In this document: positions 51,638 through 59,807 of the stretch, one piece after another
How the letters are laid out: each line of letters opens with the position of its first letter
Numbering within the stretch: the stretch's first letter is position 1
Assembly: GCF_000737245.1 (NCBI RefSeq)
Contig: NZ_JPQU01000056.1
Span: 162,201 to 226,200 of the forward strand
DNA length: 64,000 bases
Origin: Pseudomonas syringae
GTDB lineage: Bacteria; Pseudomonadota; Gammaproteobacteria; Pseudomonadales; Pseudomonadaceae
Reading direction: 5' to 3'
Position numbers and translations under genes: made by a program
Notes under the pieces: model-generated
Databases searched by the model: none
What the model saw: the letters and a program-made list of their open reading frames with translations, nothing else
What the model was told of the DNA's origin: nothing

Positions 51638-52882
51638 TTATTGGTAACCCTTTGGAAACGGATTCGGCTCAATCAGCTCCGACTCATAGACCACTTTGAA
51701 CTGACCGTCAGCCTGCACCTCACCGATGCGGGTCTTGCTCCACAGGTGGTGGTTTTCGTGGATCTTGACGTAGCCTTCAGGCGCGGTTTTCAGTTCGATG
51801 CCAGGCGATGCGGCCACCACTTTGTCGATGTCGAAGCTACCGGCCTTCTCCACCGCCGCTTTCCATAGCCATGGGCCAAGGTAGGCAGCCTGGGTCACGT
51901 CGCCCATCACCGAATCCTTGCCGTACTTGGCTTTGAAGGCGTCGACGAACGCTTTGTTGTTGGGGTTATCCAGGCTCTGGAAGTACTTCATCGAAGCGAA
52001 GAAGCCCTTCATATTTTCGCCGCCGATGCCCAGCAGTTCGTCTTCGGTGACCGACAGGGTCAACAAAGTCTGCTTGGTGGAATCAACACCCGCCGCCTTC
52101 AACTGTTTGTAGAACGCCACGTTGGATCCACCGACCACGGCGGCGAACACTACGTCAGGTTTTTTCAGCTTGACCTTGTTGATCAGCGAACCGAACTGGG
52201 TGTTGCCCAGCGGGTAGTAGTCTTCGCCGACCACGGTGCCATGCAGAACGTTTTCAATGTGTTTGCGGGCGATCTTCATGGAGGTGCGCGGCCAGATGTA
52301 ATCCGAACCGATCAGGTAGAAGGTCTTGGCACCTTTGGTCTTGGCGATCCAGTCCAGGCTCGCGAGGATCTGCTGGGTGGCTTCCTGGCCGGTGTAGATC
52401 ACGTTTTTCGACTGTTCCAGGCCTTCATAGAAGGTCGGGTAATAGAGCAGGCCGTTTTCTTTTTCGAAGACTGGGAGCACCGCTTTGCGCGAAGCCGAGG
52501 TCCAGCAACCGAACACGGCGGCCACCTTGTCGCCCACCAGCAGCTTTTTGGCTTTTTCAGCGAAAGTCGGCCAGTCCGAGGCGCCATCCTCCTGAACTAC
52601 CTTGATCTGCCGACCGAGGATGCCCCCCGAGGCGTTGATCTGTTCGATGGCCAGACGCTCGGCCTGGATCGAACCGGTCTCGGAGATCGCCATGGTGCCG
52701 GTGGCCGAGTGCAGCTGGCCAACGGTCACTTCGGTGGCGGTTACCGCAAGCCCGGTGGTGTTGGCATCATCAGCCAGCGCCACCTGGCCAAATACCCCGG
52801 CCGCAATCAGCGAAAGCGCAGCCGCGCCCAACGCCAATCGACGCGGCAAAAAACGTTTGGCGCCTGTCAGTCGTGAATCCAT
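51638..52882 (-). CDS. urtA: Urea/amide ABC transporter substrate-binding protein UrtA
   Basis: A 414-residue periplasmic binding protein (Peripla_BP_5 type). The N-terminus MDSRLTGAKRFLPRRLALGAAALSLIAAGVFGQVALA is an exported signal with an Arg pair. The mature part has VTVGQLHSATGTMAISE and VAAVFGCWTSASRKAVLPVFE, which are typical of urea/short-amide binders. The start at 52882 has AGGAG; the longer frame to 53350 runs through the promoter and a REPIN. It is the first gene of the urtABCDE-fmdA(-fmdB) operon. Confidence 0.95.
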   Translation of the reverse strand: MDSRLTGAKRFLPRRLALGAAALSLIAAGVFGQVALADDANTTGLAVTATEVTVGQLHSATGTMAISETGSIQAERLAIEQINASGGILGRQIKVVQEDGASDWPTFAEKAKKLLVGDKVAAVFGCWTSASRKAVLPVFEKENGLLYYPTFYEGLEQSKNVIYTGQEATQQILASLDWIAKTKGAKTFYLIGSDYIWPRTSMKIARKHIENVLHGTVVGEDYYPLGNTQFGSLINKVKLKKPDVVFAAVVGGSNVAFYKQLKAAGVDSTKQTLLTLSVTEDELLGIGGENMKGFFASMKYFQSLDNPNNKAFVDAFKAKYGKDSVMGDVTQAAYLGPWLWKAAVEKAGSFDIDKVVAASPGIELKTAPEGYVKIHENHHLWSKTRIGEVQADGQFKVVYESELIEPNPFPKGYQ

Positions 52883-52974
52883 CTGGTCCCGCTCCTGTGC
52901 TTGTGGGTTCGTGCAATTCCCAAGGGGCATCGCTTCGAAGTTGCGGCAAGCATGAAGTCGGCAGGCAAAAGCCG

Positions 52975-52980
52975 GTATAC
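52975..52980 (-). promoter_or_regulatory. Candidate -10 element of urtA
   Basis: The minus strand reads GTATAC here. Seventeen bases farther upstream the -35 region falls on the palindrome at 52999-53016 and has no good hexamer, as expected for an activator-dependent promoter. Confidence 0.35.
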
Positions 52981-52986
52981 GCACCA

Positions 52987-53016
52987 TGACGTACTGAGCT
53001 ACGTCATTTGACGTAG
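52987..53016. promoter_or_regulatory. Candidate response-regulator operator: palindrome plus extra half-site
   Basis: A perfect palindrome with arms CTACGTCA (52999-53006) and TGACGTAG (53009-53016) and a 2-base centre. A further direct half-site TGACGTA lies at 52987-52993, 22 bases (two helical turns) from its copy in the palindrome. It sits about 120 bases before urtA. The natural candidate to bind is the LuxR-type regulator at 56792. Confidence 0.6.
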
Positions 53017-53112
53017 GGCTGGTTTGGGCAAAAACGTGGATGATTGCGCGCAAATGAGCTGCAAACACAGAACCTGTGGGAGATTCTATGTTTGCTCGCA
53101 AGCGGATGTGAC

Positions 53113-53202
53113 GTGGGACCGGCTTTAGCCGGGAAGGCGGCATTTCAGACGATAAATATCGGATGGATGTACTGGCCTCTTCCCGGCTGAAGCCGGTCCC
53201 AC
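53113..53202. repeat. REPIN, GGACCGGCTT class (copy A)
   Basis: GTGGGACCGGCTTTAGCCGG and its inverse. It differs from the 90-base element at 63904-63993 at only five positions and has the same orientation. Confidence 0.92.
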
Positions 53203-53220
53203 AAGTCCGAGGATCGACCG

Positions 53221-53323
53221 TTGGAGCGAGGCTTGCCCGCGAAGAACGATAACGCGATCTGTCTGGATTACCGCGTCGACTTATTCGCGGGCAAGTCGGA
53301 ATGCCGCCCACTGCTCCCACAGG
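53221..53323. repeat. Degenerate REPIN
   Basis: TTGGAGCGAGGCTTGCCCGC and a right half with GCGGGCAAG ... CTGCTCCCACAGG are imperfectly inverted. It lies inside an open frame leading into the sensor kinase, which is why the start of that gene must be placed later. Confidence 0.7.
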
Positions 53324-53415
53324 ATCAGCACCGTGCCAGGGGGATTGCATTCACAGGCACGGAAGTTGCTGTCAGCTCGTCCATAACCACAATCATTCCT
53401 TCAGGAACACAGCCT

Positions 53416-56400
53416 GTGCGACCCTCCGGCTCCCAACGCATCGTCAAGGTACGCCGCGATTACAACAGCCTGGTCGCTGACGAGACCATGGAGGACTACG
53501 CCTTACGTTTCACGCCAAAATCCTTCCGCAAATGGTCGGAATTTCGCATCGCCAACACCGCCGTCGGCGCGGTTTCGTTTCTGGCGCTGGAGGCCATCGG
53601 TGGTGCGCTGGTGATGAGTTACGGCTTTACCAACACCTTGTGGGCGATCCTCGCCACAGCCCTGGTGATCTTCCTCACCGGTCTGCCGATCAGTTACTAC
53701 GCGGCCCGCTACGGCGTGGACATGGATCTGCTGACCCGTGGCGCAGGTTTTGGCTACATCGGTTCAACCATCACCTCGCTGATCTATGCCAGTTTCACCT
53801 TTCTGTTTTTTGCTCTGGAAGCGGCAATCATGGCCTTGGCCATCGAGCTGTATTTCCATATCCCCCTGGCCATGGCCTATGTGATCTGTTCGATCATCAT
53901 CATCCCGCTGGTCGCCTACGGCATCACCCTGATCAGCCGTTTACAGATGTGGTCGCAGCCTTTGTGGCTGACCTTGCTGCTGGTGCCGTACATCTTCGTG
54001 ATCTGGAAAAACCCCGAAGCTCTCAGCGACCTGACGACCTTTGCCGGGCGCGAAGGCGAAGGTGGCACCTTCAATCTGCTGTTCTTTGGTGCAGCGTTCA
54101 GCGTCGCGCTGTCGCTGGTGACGCAGATCGGCGAACAGGTGGACTACCTGCGCTTTCTTCCGGAAAAAACCCGCAAGAACCGCAAACGCTGGTGGGCCGC
54201 GCTGCTCATGGCCGGGCCCGGCTGGATCATCCCAGGTGCACTGAAGATCATGGCCGGCGCGTTTCTGGCCTTTCTCGCCCTGCAACACGAAGTGCCCATT
54301 GAGCGGGCCGCAGAGCCGACACAGATGTATCTGGTGGCCTTCCGCTATGTGTTCAGTTCCCCGGAATGGGCGCTGGCAGCCATGGTGCTGTTTGTGATTA
54401 TTTCGCAGATAAAGATCAACCTGACCAACGCCTACGCCGGGTCGCTGGCCTGGTCGAATTTTTTTGCCCGGGTCACCCACAGCCATCCGGGCCGCGTCGT
54501 GTGGCTGGTGTTCAACGTTGCTATCGCCCTGATCCTCATGGAACTGGGGGTGTTCGACGCCATTGAGCAGGTGCTGGGTCTGTACGCCAATGTGGCGATT
54601 GCCTGGATCGGCACGCTGGTGGCGGATCTGGTGATCAACAAGCCGCTGGGGTTTTCACCCAAGTACATCGAATTCAAGCGCGCCCACCTCTACGACATCA
54701 ACCCGGTGGGCGTTGGCGCCATGGCAATTGCCTCGCTGCTGTCCATCAGCGCCCATTTCGGGGCGTTCGGCGCACTGGCTCAGGCAGCGCCGCCGCTGAT
54801 CTCCCTGACCACCGCCTTGATCGCCGCACCGCTGATCGCCTGGCTGACCAAGGGCAAGTACTACATCGCCCGCACCAGCGACCCGCTGCAATTATTCCCT
54901 TTAGGCCAGCAAACCAGCCTGCGCTGCGGTTTGTGCAGCAATGAATTCGAAACCCCGGACATGGCGTATTGCCCGGCTTACAGCTCGCCGATCTGCTCGC
55001 TGTGCTGTTCGCTGGACGCGCGCTGCGCAGACCAATGCAAAAGCCGGGCGCGGCTGTCCATGCAGTTCGAAGATCTGGTCAGCAAGCTCTGGCCGAAGCT
55101 GCCGCTGCATTATCTGCACACCCGACTGGCGCAATACCTGGGCTTGCTCACGGTGCTGCTGCTGACCATTTCCGGGGCGCTGGCGGTGATATACGGGCAG
55201 GTGTCCCATAGCCTCATCGACCAGTCACCGGCAGTGCATCACACGTTATTTTTGGCCTTTCTCAAGGCGTTTTTCACGCTGTGCGTATTCGCCGGAATCC
55301 TCGCCTGGTGGGTGGTGCTGACCCGAGAAAGCCGCCGCGTCGCCCTGGAAGAGTCGGATCGCCAGACCTCACTGCTGATGCAGGAGATCGACGCCCACGA
55401 CAAGACTGACCAGGCCCTGCAAGCCGCCAAGGAAGCCTCGGAAGCCGCCAATGCCGCGAAAAGCCGCTACGTCACCGGTTTGTCCCATGAACTGCGCACA
55501 CCACTGAACAGCATTCTCGGCTTCACCCAGATTCTGCAACGCGACCCCACTACCCCTCCCCATCAGCAAGACCCGCTGGCAACCATCCTGCGCAGCAGCT
55601 CGCACTTGCTGTCGCTGATCGACGGCTTGCTGGACGTGGCCAAGATCGAGGCCGGCAAGCTACGCCTGGAAACCTCGGAAATTCTGTTTCAGGAATTTCT
55701 TCACGATCTGGAACAGATGTTCGCCCCCACCGCCCGGGAAAAAGGTCTGACCTTCAGACTCGACATCGTGGGCCGCATGCCCGCCGTGGTGCGCGGCGAC
55801 GAAAAGCGGGTGCGGCAGATTCTCATCAACCTGTTGGGCAACGCGGTGAATTTCACCGACAGCGGCGAAGTCTGTCTGCGGGTCAGCTATCGCCGGGAAA
55901 CGGCGATCTTCGACATCATGGACACCGGCATCGGCATCGCCCCGGAGCAGATCGAGCGCATCTTCCAGCCCTTCGAGCGCGGCGGGTTGGTGCGCCAGGA
56001 CAACGGCGTCGGCCTGGGCCTGACCATCACCCGGATGCTGACGTCATTGATGGGCGGCGCCTTGTCGGTCACCAGCCAGCCCAACGAAGGCACACATTTT
56101 CAGGTCAGGCTGTTTCTGTCCGAGGTACGAGTGCCAAAGGCGGTGATACATGTGGACCACGACGTGATCGGTTATCAGGGTGAGCGACGGCTGATTCTGG
56201 TGGTGGACGACCACATCGAACATCGCAAAGTCATCAGCGGCATGCTCACCCCCTTGGGTTTTGAAGTGGCGCAGGCGGCCAACGGTCAGGAAGCGATTCG
56301 CCAAGTGTCGCTGCTGCATCCGGACCTGATCCTCATGGACCTGTCAATGCCGGACATGGACGGTTGGGAAACCAGCCGACTGATTCGCCGCAACGCCCTG

Positions 56401-56817
56401 TCCCTGGCGCCGATCATCATTATTTCCGCCAACGCCAACCCGTTCACCGATGACAAGGAGCGCAGCCTGCCGCAGGTCTGCAACGACTACCTGGCCAAAC
56501 CGGTGCACATTCAGCAACTGCTCGAACGCATCCAGCATCACCTGCAACTGCAATGGCTGCGCCGGGCACGTGCGCAACCGGTCACCAAATCACCGTGGCA
56601 GCTGCCGCCCCGCCAGGACCTGCTGGATCTGTATGAGTTGTGCGGGCTGGGCTATGTGCGCGGGATCCAGGCCAAACTCGACGCCATCGAACGAGACAGC
56701 ATCACCAGCGCCAGCTTTGTCGCCGACCTGCGAACACTCGCCAAAGGTTTTCGTCTGGATGAACTCAGCCTGCACCTCAAGGAGGCCCTGAATGAACGCA
56801 CTGACCCCGCCCGCTGA
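53416..56817 (+). CDS. NCS1 permease - hybrid histidine kinase fusion (putative amide/urea sensor)
   Basis: 1133 residues from GTG 53416 (AGGAA 8 bases upstream). A longer frame from 53221 is translated REPIN. Order: (1) residues about 30-490, a whole NCS1 nucleobase/hydantoin-type permease with about twelve membrane segments (RIANTAVGAVSFLALEAIGG, DLLTRGAGFGYIGSTI). (2) Residues 504-541, an eight-cysteine module C-x2-C-x11-C-x7-C-x2-CC-x5-C-x3-C. (3) Two more membrane segments (about 570-650). (4) A coiled segment, HisKA with His691 (SHELRTPLNS) and HATPase_c with NAVNFTDSG, DTGIGIAPEQ and GVGLGLTI. (5) A receiver with Asp975 (LILMDLSMPDMDG). (6) A helical C-terminal tail. Family knowledge: CbrA is a comparable SSS-permease kinase. 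I infer that it senses a ureide or amide and acts through the next gene. Confidence 0.88.
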   Translation: MRPSGSQRIVKVRRDYNSLVADETMEDYALRFTPKSFRKWSEFRIANTAVGAVSFLALEAIGGALVMSYGFTNTLWAILATALVIFLTGLPISYYAARYGVDMDLLTRGAGFGYIGSTITSLIYASFTFLFFALEAAIMALAIELYFHIPLAMAYVICSIIIIPLVAYGITLISRLQMWSQPLWLTLLLVPYIFVIWKNPEALSDLTTFAGREGEGGTFNLLFFGAAFSVALSLVTQIGEQVDYLRFLPEKTRKNRKRWWAALLMAGPGWIIPGALKIMAGAFLAFLALQHEVPIERAAEPTQMYLVAFRYVFSSPEWALAAMVLFVIISQIKINLTNAYAGSLAWSNFFARVTHSHPGRVVWLVFNVAIALILMELGVFDAIEQVLGLYANVAIAWIGTLVADLVINKPLGFSPKYIEFKRAHLYDINPVGVGAMAIASLLSISAHFGAFGALAQAAPPLISLTTALIAAPLIAWLTKGKYYIARTSDPLQLFPLGQQTSLRCGLCSNEFETPDMAYCPAYSSPICSLCCSLDARCADQCKSRARLSMQFEDLVSKLWPKLPLHYLHTRLAQYLGLLTVLLLTISGALAVIYGQVSHSLIDQSPAVHHTLFLAFLKAFFTLCVFAGILAWWVVLTRESRRVALEESDRQTSLLMQEIDAHDKTDQALQAAKEASEAANAAKSRYVTGLSHELRTPLNSILGFTQILQRDPTTPPHQQDPLATILRSSSHLLSLIDGLLDVAKIEAGKLRLETSEILFQEFLHDLEQMFAPTAREKGLTFRLDIVGRMPAVVRGDEKRVRQILINLLGNAVNFTDSGEVCLRVSYRRETAIFDIMDTGIGIAPEQIERIFQPFERGGLVRQDNGVGLGLTITRMLTSLMGGALSVTSQPNEGTHFQVRLFLSEVRVPKAVIHVDHDVIGYQGERRLILVVDDHIEHRKVISGMLTPLGFEVAQAANGQEAIRQVSLLHPDLILMDLSMPDMDGWETSRLIRRNALSLAPIIIISANANPFTDDKERSLPQVCNDYLAKPVHIQQLLERIQHHLQLQWLRRARAQPVTKSPWQLPPRQDLLDLYELCGLGYVRGIQAKLDAIERDSITSASFVADLRTLAKGFRLDELSLHLKEALNERTDPAR

Positions 56818-57469
56818 AAACGGCGTGATTCTGATCGTAGACGACACCCCGGACAATCTGGCGCTGCTCTCCGATGCCCTGGACGAAGCCGGGTATATGG
56901 TGCTGGTGGCGCTGGACGGCACCAGCGCCCTGAACCGCATTCAACGCCGTCGCCCGGACCTGATTCTGCTCGACGCGATGATGCCCGGCCTGGATGGCTT
57001 CGAGACGTGCCGGCGGATCAAGGCGCAACCGGACAGTGCCAACATTCCGGTGCTGTTCATGACCGCCCTGACCGACAGCGAGCATGTGGTCAAAGGCTTC
57101 GAAGCCGGGGCCATCGACTACGTGACCAAACCCATCGTCTGCAACGAAGTCCTGGCCAGGGTCGCCTCCCACCTGCGCACCGCGCGCATCCTGCAATCAG
57201 CCCGCAGCGCCTCGCAATCGGCCAGCCTGGGCTTCGACGACAAACCCGCCTACGGCAAACTGTCCAGCCGCTTCCAGCTCACCGAACGGGAAATCGAAGT
57301 GCTGCGCTGGGTGTCCTGTGGCAAGACCAACAAAGACATCGGCGACATCCTGCAACTCAGCCCCCGCACCGTGAACAAGCACTTGGAGCACATCTATATC
57401 AAGCTTGGGGTTGAGACGCGAACAGCGGCAACATCGGTGGCGTTGGCGGCGATGACGGATCGGGTGTGA
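56792..57469 (+). CDS. LuxR-family response regulator, cognate of the permease-kinase
   Basis: 225 residues. The receiver domain (10-125) has Asp18-Asp19 (VDD) and phosphoacceptor Asp61 (LILLDAMMPGLDG) with Lys111 of the VTKP motif. The C-terminal NarL/LuxR helix-turn-helix (about 158-222) is LTEREIEVLRWVSCGKTNKDIGDILQLSPRTVNKHLEHIY. The start overlaps the kinase gene by 26 bases and has GGAGG, so the two are translationally coupled. It should bind the TGACGTA array before urtA; this is inference. No other regulator is near the urt-fmd genes. Confidence 0.94.
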   Translation: MNALTPPAENGVILIVDDTPDNLALLSDALDEAGYMVLVALDGTSALNRIQRRRPDLILLDAMMPGLDGFETCRRIKAQPDSANIPVLFMTALTDSEHVVKGFEAGAIDYVTKPIVCNEVLARVASHLRTARILQSARSASQSASLGFDDKPAYGKLSSRFQLTEREIEVLRWVSCGKTNKDIGDILQLSPRTVNKHLEHIYIKLGVETRTAATSVALAAMTDRV

Positions 57470-57545
57470 GCGGCGATAAAGATATCGAATCTTGTGCGCG
57501 TCCCGTTGCCCAATCTCTACCGACAACAACATAGAGAGCGCCGAG

Positions 57546-57698
57546 ATGAGCCAGCCAGAAAAAGATCAGGAATCGAAACGCGGAGACCTCGACCACAAAC
57601 CGGAAAATGCCGGCAAGGTGGGCGAGCAGAACAAGCAACTCAATGAGAAAGGCGAACAGCCGAGACCGGGTACGCCGCCGGATCCGAAGCAGGCTTGA
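57546..57698 (+). CDS. Small hydrophilic 50-residue protein
   Basis: MSQPEKDQESKRGDLDHKPENAGKV... is very rich in Lys, Glu, Asp, Gln and Pro and lacks hydrophobic runs, so it is probably disordered. A GAGAGCGCCGAG stretch gives a possible ribosome site. It is 76 bases after the response regulator, same strand. Similar short stress-type hydrophilins exist in Pseudomonas, but I do not recognise a named family. Confidence 0.5.
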   Translation: MSQPEKDQESKRGDLDHKPENAGKVGEQNKQLNEKGEQPRPGTPPDPKQA

Positions 57699-57713
57699 TG
57701 ATTGATGCAATCG

Positions 57714-57806
57714 CCTGTGGGAGCGGTGCTTGCCCGCGATAAGGCTGAACGCGAGTCAGCAGGTAAATCACCTAAACCTTATCGCGGGCAAGCACCGCTC
57801 CCACAG
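57714..57806. repeat. REPIN (REP doublet)
   Basis: Perfect 31-base arms (57714-57744 and 57776-57806, starting CCTGTGGGAGCGGTGCTTGC) around 31 bases, directly beyond the stops of two convergent genes. Confidence 0.92.
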
Positions 57807-57819
57807 GCCACAACCCCCA

Positions 57820-58902
57820 TCAAGCACTACGCCGCGCGGGCCTGAATCCGTTCATCTTCTCCACCGACACTTCCCGCACTCCTTCCACCCCCAACCACCA
57901 GGCATGGCCACGCCCAGGGTATTGCACGTAGAAGGGTTGGCCCATCTGTGGGGTGGTAATCGTGATGTTCTTCTCCCAGGCCAACGCGATGATGCGGTCG
58001 AAAGGTTCGTGCCAGGCGTGCATCGACAAATCAAACGTGCCGTTGTGGATCGGCAGCAGCCACTTCCCGCGCAGATCGATGTGGGCTTGCAGGGTTTCTT
58101 CAGGTTGCATGTGCACGTCCGGCCACTGGACGTTATAGGCGCCGGTTTCCATCAGGGTCAGGTCAAACGGCCCATACTGCTCGCCGATGGTTTTGAAGCC
58201 GTCGAAATAGCCGGTATCTCCGCTGAAGAAAATCCGCTGGCTTTCGTCGTGCATAACCCACGATGCCCAGAGACTGCGGTTGCCATCCAGTAGCGAGCGT
58301 CCAGAAAAATGCTGAGAGGGCGTGGCCACGAACTGCATGCCGTGCACTTCAGTGGATTGCCACCAGTCCATTTGGGTGACTTTCCCGGCGGGTACGCCCC
58401 ACTCCATCAAGGTGTCGCCCACGCCCAGCGGCGTGAGGAAATGCTCGGTTTTGGCCTCAAGCGCCTTGATCGCCATTTGATCCAGATGATCGTAATGGTT
58501 GTGGGACAGGATCACGGCTTTGATCGGTGGCAGGTCCTCAAGGGTGATTGGCGGCTGATGAAAGCGCTGTGGCCCCGCCCATTGCACCGGCGACGCGCGC
58601 TCGGCGAACACCGGGTCAGTCAACCAGAACACACCGCGCATTTTCAGCAAGACAGTGGAGTGGCCCAAGCGATAGACCGTGTAGTCCGGCGCTGCGAGCA
58701 ATTGCTGACGGGACAGCGGCTGTACCGGGACCTCGCCTGCCGGGCGGGTCGATTTGGGTTTGTTGAACAGCATGTCCCAGAAAATACCCAGGGTCTTGGT
58801 AAAGCCCATCTGATTCATGGCCACCGGGTTGCGATAACGGCCCTCGTGCTTTTGCAGGGTGGGTAAAGACTGAGCTGAGGAATTTGCGGTGATTTTGGCC
58901 AT
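57820..58902 (-). CDS. MBL-fold metal-dependent hydrolase
   Basis: A 360-residue metallo-beta-lactamase-fold enzyme of the UlaG / NAPE-PLD-like group. It has the metal motif SHNHYDHLD near residue 144, GDTGYFDGF around 250 and HNGTFDLSMHAW near 305. The N-terminal part (FWDMLFNKPKSTRPAGEVPVQP) and YTVYRLGHSTVLLKM are typical of the NAPE-PLD-like branch. The substrate may be a phosphodiester or lipid; none can be named. The start at 58902 (MAKITAN) has AGGAG; a longer reading to 58959 lacks support. It is divergent from a TetR gene with a palindrome between them. Confidence 0.85.
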   Translation of the reverse strand: MAKITANSSAQSLPTLQKHEGRYRNPVAMNQMGFTKTLGIFWDMLFNKPKSTRPAGEVPVQPLSRQQLLAAPDYTVYRLGHSTVLLKMRGVFWLTDPVFAERASPVQWAGPQRFHQPPITLEDLPPIKAVILSHNHYDHLDQMAIKALEAKTEHFLTPLGVGDTLMEWGVPAGKVTQMDWWQSTEVHGMQFVATPSQHFSGRSLLDGNRSLWASWVMHDESQRIFFSGDTGYFDGFKTIGEQYGPFDLTLMETGAYNVQWPDVHMQPEETLQAHIDLRGKWLLPIHNGTFDLSMHAWHEPFDRIIALAWEKNITITTPQMGQPFYVQYPGRGHAWWLGVEGVREVSVEKMNGFRPARRSA

Positions 58903-58934
58903 GGTCTGCTGACTCCTGCGCGGATGAAAACTGT

Positions 58935-59011
58935 TGGAGCTGGCTGTAGGAGCCGCCAAAGGCTGCGAGGCGATATACCCGAAAATCGCTTCGCAGCCTT
59001 CGGCAGCTCCA
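58935..59011. repeat. Inverted repeat of a third REP-like class
   Basis: TTGGAGCTG(gctgtaggag)CCGCCAAAGGCTGCG on the left and CGCAGCCTTCGGCAGCTCCAA on the right. The left arm carries an apparent extra 10-11 base duplication or insertion. Confidence 0.6.
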
Positions 59012-59031
59012 ACAATGTAACTAATCTTTAC

Positions 59032-59046
59032 ACTACACGGTGTAGT
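59032..59046. promoter_or_regulatory. Candidate TetR operator
   Basis: Perfect 7-bp arms ACTACAC and GTGTAGT around one base, 80 bases before the TetR start and between the divergent pair. It is probably autoregulatory and controls the MBL hydrolase too. Confidence 0.6.
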
Positions 59047-59125
59047 TTTAAGCTTGCATCATCTGTGGTGACAAGTAAACTGCCGAGTGTACTTTCTTTT
59101 TATACACCTGTTTGAAGCGAGACCT

Positions 59126-59752
59126 ATGAAAGCGCCTACCCTGCGACTCACTGACCGAAAACGCGAAGCTATCGTGCTGGCAGCTATTGCCGAGTTTCGT
59201 GATACCGGGTTTGAAGTGACCAGCATGGACCGCATTGCGGCACGGGCTGAGGTCTCGAAACGCACGGTGTACAACCACTTCCCCAGCAAAGAAGAACTGT
59301 TTGCCGAGATCCTCCAGCGCCTCTGGTGCCGTATCGGTGAACTCCCGGATTCACTCTACCGGCCCGGTATGACACTGCGTGATCAACTGCGCGGCATGCT
59401 CCAGGCAAAGATGAAAACGCTTTCTGACCCCAATTGTCTGGACCTGGCCCGGGTTGCCCTGGGTGCCACCATCCACTCTCCGGAACGGGCTCAAGTCTGG
59501 CTGGCGCGACTGGACGAAAAGGAAGAAACCTTTGCGTTATGGATCCGCGAGGCCCAGGCCGACGGCAGACTGAAACCCGCCGACCCGACCTTCGCCGCCA
59601 CCCAGATGCATGGCTTGCTCAAGGGGTTTGCCTTCTGGCCACAGGTCACCTTCAACAGGCCGATCCTCAGCGATGAGGAGCAGACTCAAGTCATCGAATC
59701 TGCGTTGGATCTGTTTCTGGGGTGGTATGAGGTCCCGGTGGAAGACGTGTAA
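59126..59752 (+). CDS. TetR/AcrR-family regulator
   Basis: 208 residues. The HTH at about 12-58 has IVLAAIAEFRDTGFEVTSMDRIAARAEVSKRTVYNHFPSKEELF. The C-terminal domain (LRDQLRGMLQAKM ... GLLKGFAFWPQ) is of the AcrR-like TetR_C type. The start at 59126 (MKAPTLRL) has GCGAGA upstream. Divergent from the MBL hydrolase, which is its likely target. The inducer is unknown. Confidence 0.9.
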   Translation: MKAPTLRLTDRKREAIVLAAIAEFRDTGFEVTSMDRIAARAEVSKRTVYNHFPSKEELFAEILQRLWCRIGELPDSLYRPGMTLRDQLRGMLQAKMKTLSDPNCLDLARVALGATIHSPERAQVWLARLDEKEETFALWIREAQADGRLKPADPTFAATQMHGLLKGFAFWPQVTFNRPILSDEEQTQVIESALDLFLGWYEVPVEDV

Positions 59753-59807
59753 TCAGGGGGGCCGCGGTGTCCCTGACCAAGCGCTTTCGCGAAGCAAAGA
59801 TATCCCC

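Larger units (their letters stand above)
52883..53415. other. 533-base divergent regulatory region
   Basis: Holds the urtA promoter with the TGACGTA array on the left, then two REPINs (53113-53202 and 53221-53323), then about 90 bases before the sensor-kinase start. No other gene is seen. Confidence 0.6.

Noticed and set aside
52883..53350. Longer start for UrtA upstream of 52882
   Set aside because: It would translate the promoter, the TGACGTA array and a REPIN; the start at 52882 has a good ribosome site and signal peptide.
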